Part shown: positions 15,244 to 17,608 of the stretch, piece after piece
Position numbering within the stretch: position 1 is the first letter of the stretch
Layout of the letters: every line of letters starts with the position of its first letter
Program-made: the position numbers and the translations under genes
Assembly (NCBI GenBank): GCA_964585635.1
Contig: CAZPEV010000055.1
Location: 1-17,608 of the forward strand
Source: CAZPEV01 sp964585635
Lineage (GTDB): Bacteria; Zixibacteria; MSB-5A5; GN15; JAAZOE01
DNA: 17,608 bases
Direction: 5' to 3'
Notes under the pieces: model-generated
Seen by the model: only the letters and a program-made list of their open reading frames with translations
What the model was told of the DNA's origin: nothing
Database searches by the model: none

Positions 15244-16653
15244 TCAACAGCCGGGATTCTTGCCGCCTTTGAACACGTAGTTAATGATGGAGACGGCGTC
15301 ACCCACATTGACGGCCGAGTCACAATTAGCGTCACCGCTGGCCTGCGGCTGAGGAGCAGGGCCGCTCTTGAAGACGTAGTTGATGATATAGACGGCATCC
15401 CCGACGTTGACGGCGGCATCATGGTTGGCATCCCCGGGCGCGCCGATTTCTATGGAAGTCACCGGTGACCAGTCGGTCTCGGCATTATGCTCGTCTTTGG
15501 CCTTAACCTTGATAGAATAGCTGCCTATCTGAGACCAGGCATGCGATCCGGTTGCGACCGCCCCCGAAGCGAATGGCCCCAGCCAGCCGCTGGTCTGACC
15601 GTCGCCCCAATCCCACAAATACTTGATCTGATCGCTCGGCTGGTAGCCGATGATGACCTCAACGTCGGCTTTGACCGTAGCGCTTCCAAGCCATGTCGTG
15701 GAGACCTTGAGTGATACCGATGGATCCTGATCGGTGGCCGAGGTCGTGTACGTATAGGATTTAATGGGAAGGCCGCTCGACGGTCCAACCGGCAAGGTGG
15801 GCAATTCGGGCGGGCCATTCACCGATCGAGCACCGCTATTTATGATTGGTTGCGAGATGAAACCGGGGTCAGACGTCCCGCCGATGGCAACCTGGTATCC
15901 GCCGTCGAAGTAGCAGGTGGGCAGGTAGTACAGGTTGTAGAAGTCGTACATGTATTCGCCGGCAAAATAAATGGGGCATACCGGTGGCTGAATATTGCAG
16001 CTGTCGGAGATGACCTCCATGTAGTGGAAATTGAAGTTACCCGACTGGTAGAGGTTGTACAGAATGGTATTGATGGATGGACAATAGGGGCACCATGTTG
16101 TGGATCCATCCTCAACAAACACCGTGTGCGTATATCCGGTTTTGACCACATTGCTATCCGTTTCTCCGGGCTTGGCCGCCGCACAAGCATCCACATAATG
16201 ACCGACAAAGAGACCTCCACCCGGCGGATCTGAGTATCCGAAATTCCCTTCGCCATTGGCCACGGTGGCCTCGAACTCAATATTTCCCTCGGTGATATTG
16301 CCAAACCCGGACAAGTTGCCATCCCATGTCCTGGAAATCCTCAGGGTGTCGAGGTAATGCAGAGAAACGGCCGTGTCTAGCGCCAGGCCGAGGAATCCAT
16401 GATGAAAAGCGTGGTTGGTCTGATCCTTCCAGCGAGATACCGGTTCCACAACATAAAGCCGCACATATCCATCATAGTCGCCCGCGGCTTGATTGCGACC
16501 TTCCGTCTGCAACCGTGCGGTCGGTGTCTGGCCGGGCTGATCAATACGCCCGGGATCGACCTGACAAGCATTCTCGATCGGAGAAGCTATTGCGGCGCCC
16601 ACCAACAAGATAGCGCCCAGTACGAGCAAAACCCACCGTGAACCAGGATACAT
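15244..16653 (-). CDS. Secreted protein with thioredoxin-like, PKD-like and dockerin-type domains
   Basis: The 469-residue protein starts at ATG 16653 directly after GGAGGTGACT, a near-perfect ribosome binding site. A signal peptide covers residues 6-24. The thioredoxin-like part (about 176-262) has WCPYC (187-191) in the CxxC position and YYLPTCYFDGG (242-252) resembling the cis-Pro strand. Similar domains occur in Omp28-like envelope proteins. A PKD-like domain (about 305-403) includes YLWDWGDGQTSG. The end (406-466) has two dockerin-type calcium loops, NVGDAVYIINYVFKSGPAP and NVGDAVSIINYVFKGG, nearly the same as in the C10 peptidase. A redox role outside the cytoplasm is possible but not shown. 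No cohesin partner is visible in the window. Confidence 0.85.
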   Translation of the reverse strand: MYPGSRWVLLVLGAILLVGAAIASPIENACQVDPGRIDQPGQTPTARLQTEGRNQAAGDYDGYVRLYVVEPVSRWKDQTNHAFHHGFLGLALDTAVSLHYLDTLRISRTWDGNLSGFGNITEGNIEFEATVANGEGNFGYSDPPGGGLFVGHYVDACAAAKPGETDSNVVKTGYTHTVFVEDGSTTWCPYCPSINTILYNLYQSGNFNFHYMEVISDSCNIQPPVCPIYFAGEYMYDFYNLYYLPTCYFDGGYQVAIGGTSDPGFISQPIINSGARSVNGPPELPTLPVGPSSGLPIKSYTYTTSATDQDPSVSLKVSTTWLGSATVKADVEVIIGYQPSDQIKYLWDWGDGQTSGWLGPFASGAVATGSHAWSQIGSYSIKVKAKDEHNAETDWSPVTSIEIGAPGDANHDAAVNVGDAVYIINYVFKSGPAPQPQASGDANCDSAVNVGDAVSIINYVFKGGKNPGC

Positions 16654-16725
16654 AGTCACCTCCAAAAATGTCACATACCCAGCCGGATGCTATTCACCCA
16701 ATTGCGAAAAACCGCGTACAAAACC

Positions 16726-16753
16726 AATATAATCCGTTGGACAATTTATGCAA
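16726..16753 (-). promoter_or_regulatory. Promoter candidate for the thioredoxin-PKD-dockerin gene
   Basis: On the minus strand TTGCAT (16748-16753), a 16-base spacer and TATATT (16726-16731) lie about 75 bases upstream of the start codon. The 15 bases at 16719-16733 are identical to those at 4438-4452 upstream of the C10 peptidase gene, and they sit at the same place relative to the -35 hexamer. Confidence 0.5.
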
Positions 16754-16778
16754 TCGAATTCGAACCGCAACCGGGCGA

Positions 16779-17608
16779 TCAATAGGGATAAAATACGAAA
16801 AACAGCGCCGAGAGAGCCCCCAGAATCCACATCCCGGAGTGGACCTCCCGCACCCGGCCGGCAAACAGCTTCATGAGCGGATATATGACGAACCCGGCCG
16901 TGATGCCGATTCCCAAATTATAGGTGAAGCTCATAAGGATAATCACCGCAAAAGCCGGAACGGCCTCGGACAGATCGTCAAAATTGAGCTTGACGATGGG
17001 GGACATCATAAGGAAGCCGACAAAGACCAGCGCGGCGCCATAAGCGCAGGGTGGAACTGCAGCCATAAAGGGGGCGAAAAAGAGGGCCAGAAGAAATAGG
17101 AGAGCGGTGACCACCGAGGCGAAGCCCGACCTGCCGCCGGCCTCGATCCCGGCCGCCGATTCAATAAATGCCCCGGAGGTGGTGGTTCCCAGCAAAGACG
17201 CCACCACGGTTCCGACGGCGTCACAAAGCATCGGTTTTTGAATGTCAGGCAGGTTGCCGGATTCATCCAGGAAACCGGACTTGTAGGCGAGCCCCAAAAG
17301 CGTCCCGGTGGTATCAACAAAGCCCATCACAAAAACCGTCAGGATGATTGGGAAGAAATCCCACCGAAACGCCCTGCCGATATCAAGTTTGAGAAATATG
17401 GGCTCCAGGCTCGGCGGAAGGCTGATCCATTGGGCCGGCACGGCGGCGGCCTTGAAAACAAAGGCCAGAAAAGTGACAACCAGGATGCCGATCAAAAGGG
17501 AACCGTTGACCTTTCTGATCGCCAATGCCACGATGAGCAGAAAGCAGACGATGCCCAATAGAACCGGCCCCTCGCCCAAGCTTACGACATGGACTGGTGC
17601 CCCTTGAG
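16779..17608 (-). CDS. NCS2-family purine permease (AzgA/PbuG type), 5' part beyond the window
   Basis: The frame is open to the right edge, so the N-terminal part is missing; about 275 C-terminal residues are present. It is an inner-membrane nucleobase transporter of the hypoxanthine/adenine/guanine subgroup. The signature region DTTGTLLGLAYKSGFLDESGNLP is followed by DAVGTVVASLLGTTTSGAFIESAAGIEAGGRSG, which is characteristic of AzgA/PbuG-like proteins. Several hydrophobic segments follow, and the protein ends in FFVFYPY before TGA. The visible part begins ..QGAPVHVVSLGEGPVLLG and is in frame with no interruption. The exact base transported cannot be told from the sequence. It lies upstream of the thioredoxin-PKD-dockerin gene with 125 bases between them and a separate promoter there. 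Confidence 0.88.
   Translation of the reverse strand, partial: QGAPVHVVSLGEGPVLLGIVCFLLIVALAIRKVNGSLLIGILVVTFLAFVFKAAAVPAQWISLPPSLEPIFLKLDIGRAFRWDFFPIILTVFVMGFVDTTGTLLGLAYKSGFLDESGNLPDIQKPMLCDAVGTVVASLLGTTTSGAFIESAAGIEAGGRSGFASVVTALLFLLALFFAPFMAAVPPCAYGAALVFVGFLMMSPIVKLNFDDLSEAVPAFAVIILMSFTYNLGIGITAGFVIYPLMKLFAGRVREVHSGMWILGALSALFFVFYPY

Overview
The window looks like bacterial chromosome from a poorly cultured, Gram-negative lineage of the FCB/Zixibacteria type. This is an inference. The supporting signs are secreted multidomain proteins with C-terminal dockerin-like repeats of the form NVGDA..IINYVFKSGPAP, an outer-membrane beta-barrel candidate, Fn3- and PKD-type domains, and moderate GC. 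No rRNA, tRNA, CRISPR array, transposase or phage gene was found.

Layout. Positions 1-866 hold no gene I can support. From 920 to 4306 (minus) is a large secreted streptopain-like (C10) cysteine peptidase ending in a dockerin-type module, with a strong terminator behind it. Divergent to it is an exported DUF4097-type beta-repeat protein (4586-5479, plus). Its frame is cut by an in-frame TAG and then continues for 19 more family-like codons. From 9358 down to 5622 (minus) lies a tight four-gene corrinoid methyl-transfer operon: an MttB-superfamily methyltransferase without pyrrolysine, a Cys-rich MetH-reactivation-like protein, a cobalamin-binding protein, and a MetH-type homocysteine S-methyltransferase. 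Upstream of it is a 49-residue Lys-rich protein with a CCCH zinc-site pattern (9592-9741, minus). Divergent from that are gatE and gatD (9979-13363, plus), the archaeal-type Glu-tRNA(Gln) amidotransferase. Then, on the minus strand, come a beta-barrel candidate (13450-14637), a small calcium-loop protein overlapping its start (14628-15056), a second dockerin protein with thioredoxin-like and PKD domains (15244-16653), and the 3' part of an NCS2 purine permease that runs off the right edge.

How the genes work together. The methyl operon is the most interesting unit. It looks like a B12-dependent methionine synthase split into pieces, with the methyl-folate module replaced by an MttB-family enzyme. 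It would carry methyl groups from a quaternary or tertiary amine through a corrinoid protein to homocysteine. GatDE would make Gln-tRNA(Gln), which is unusual outside Archaea. The two dockerin proteins share a very similar promoter-like segment and may be co-expressed as surface or secreted proteins.
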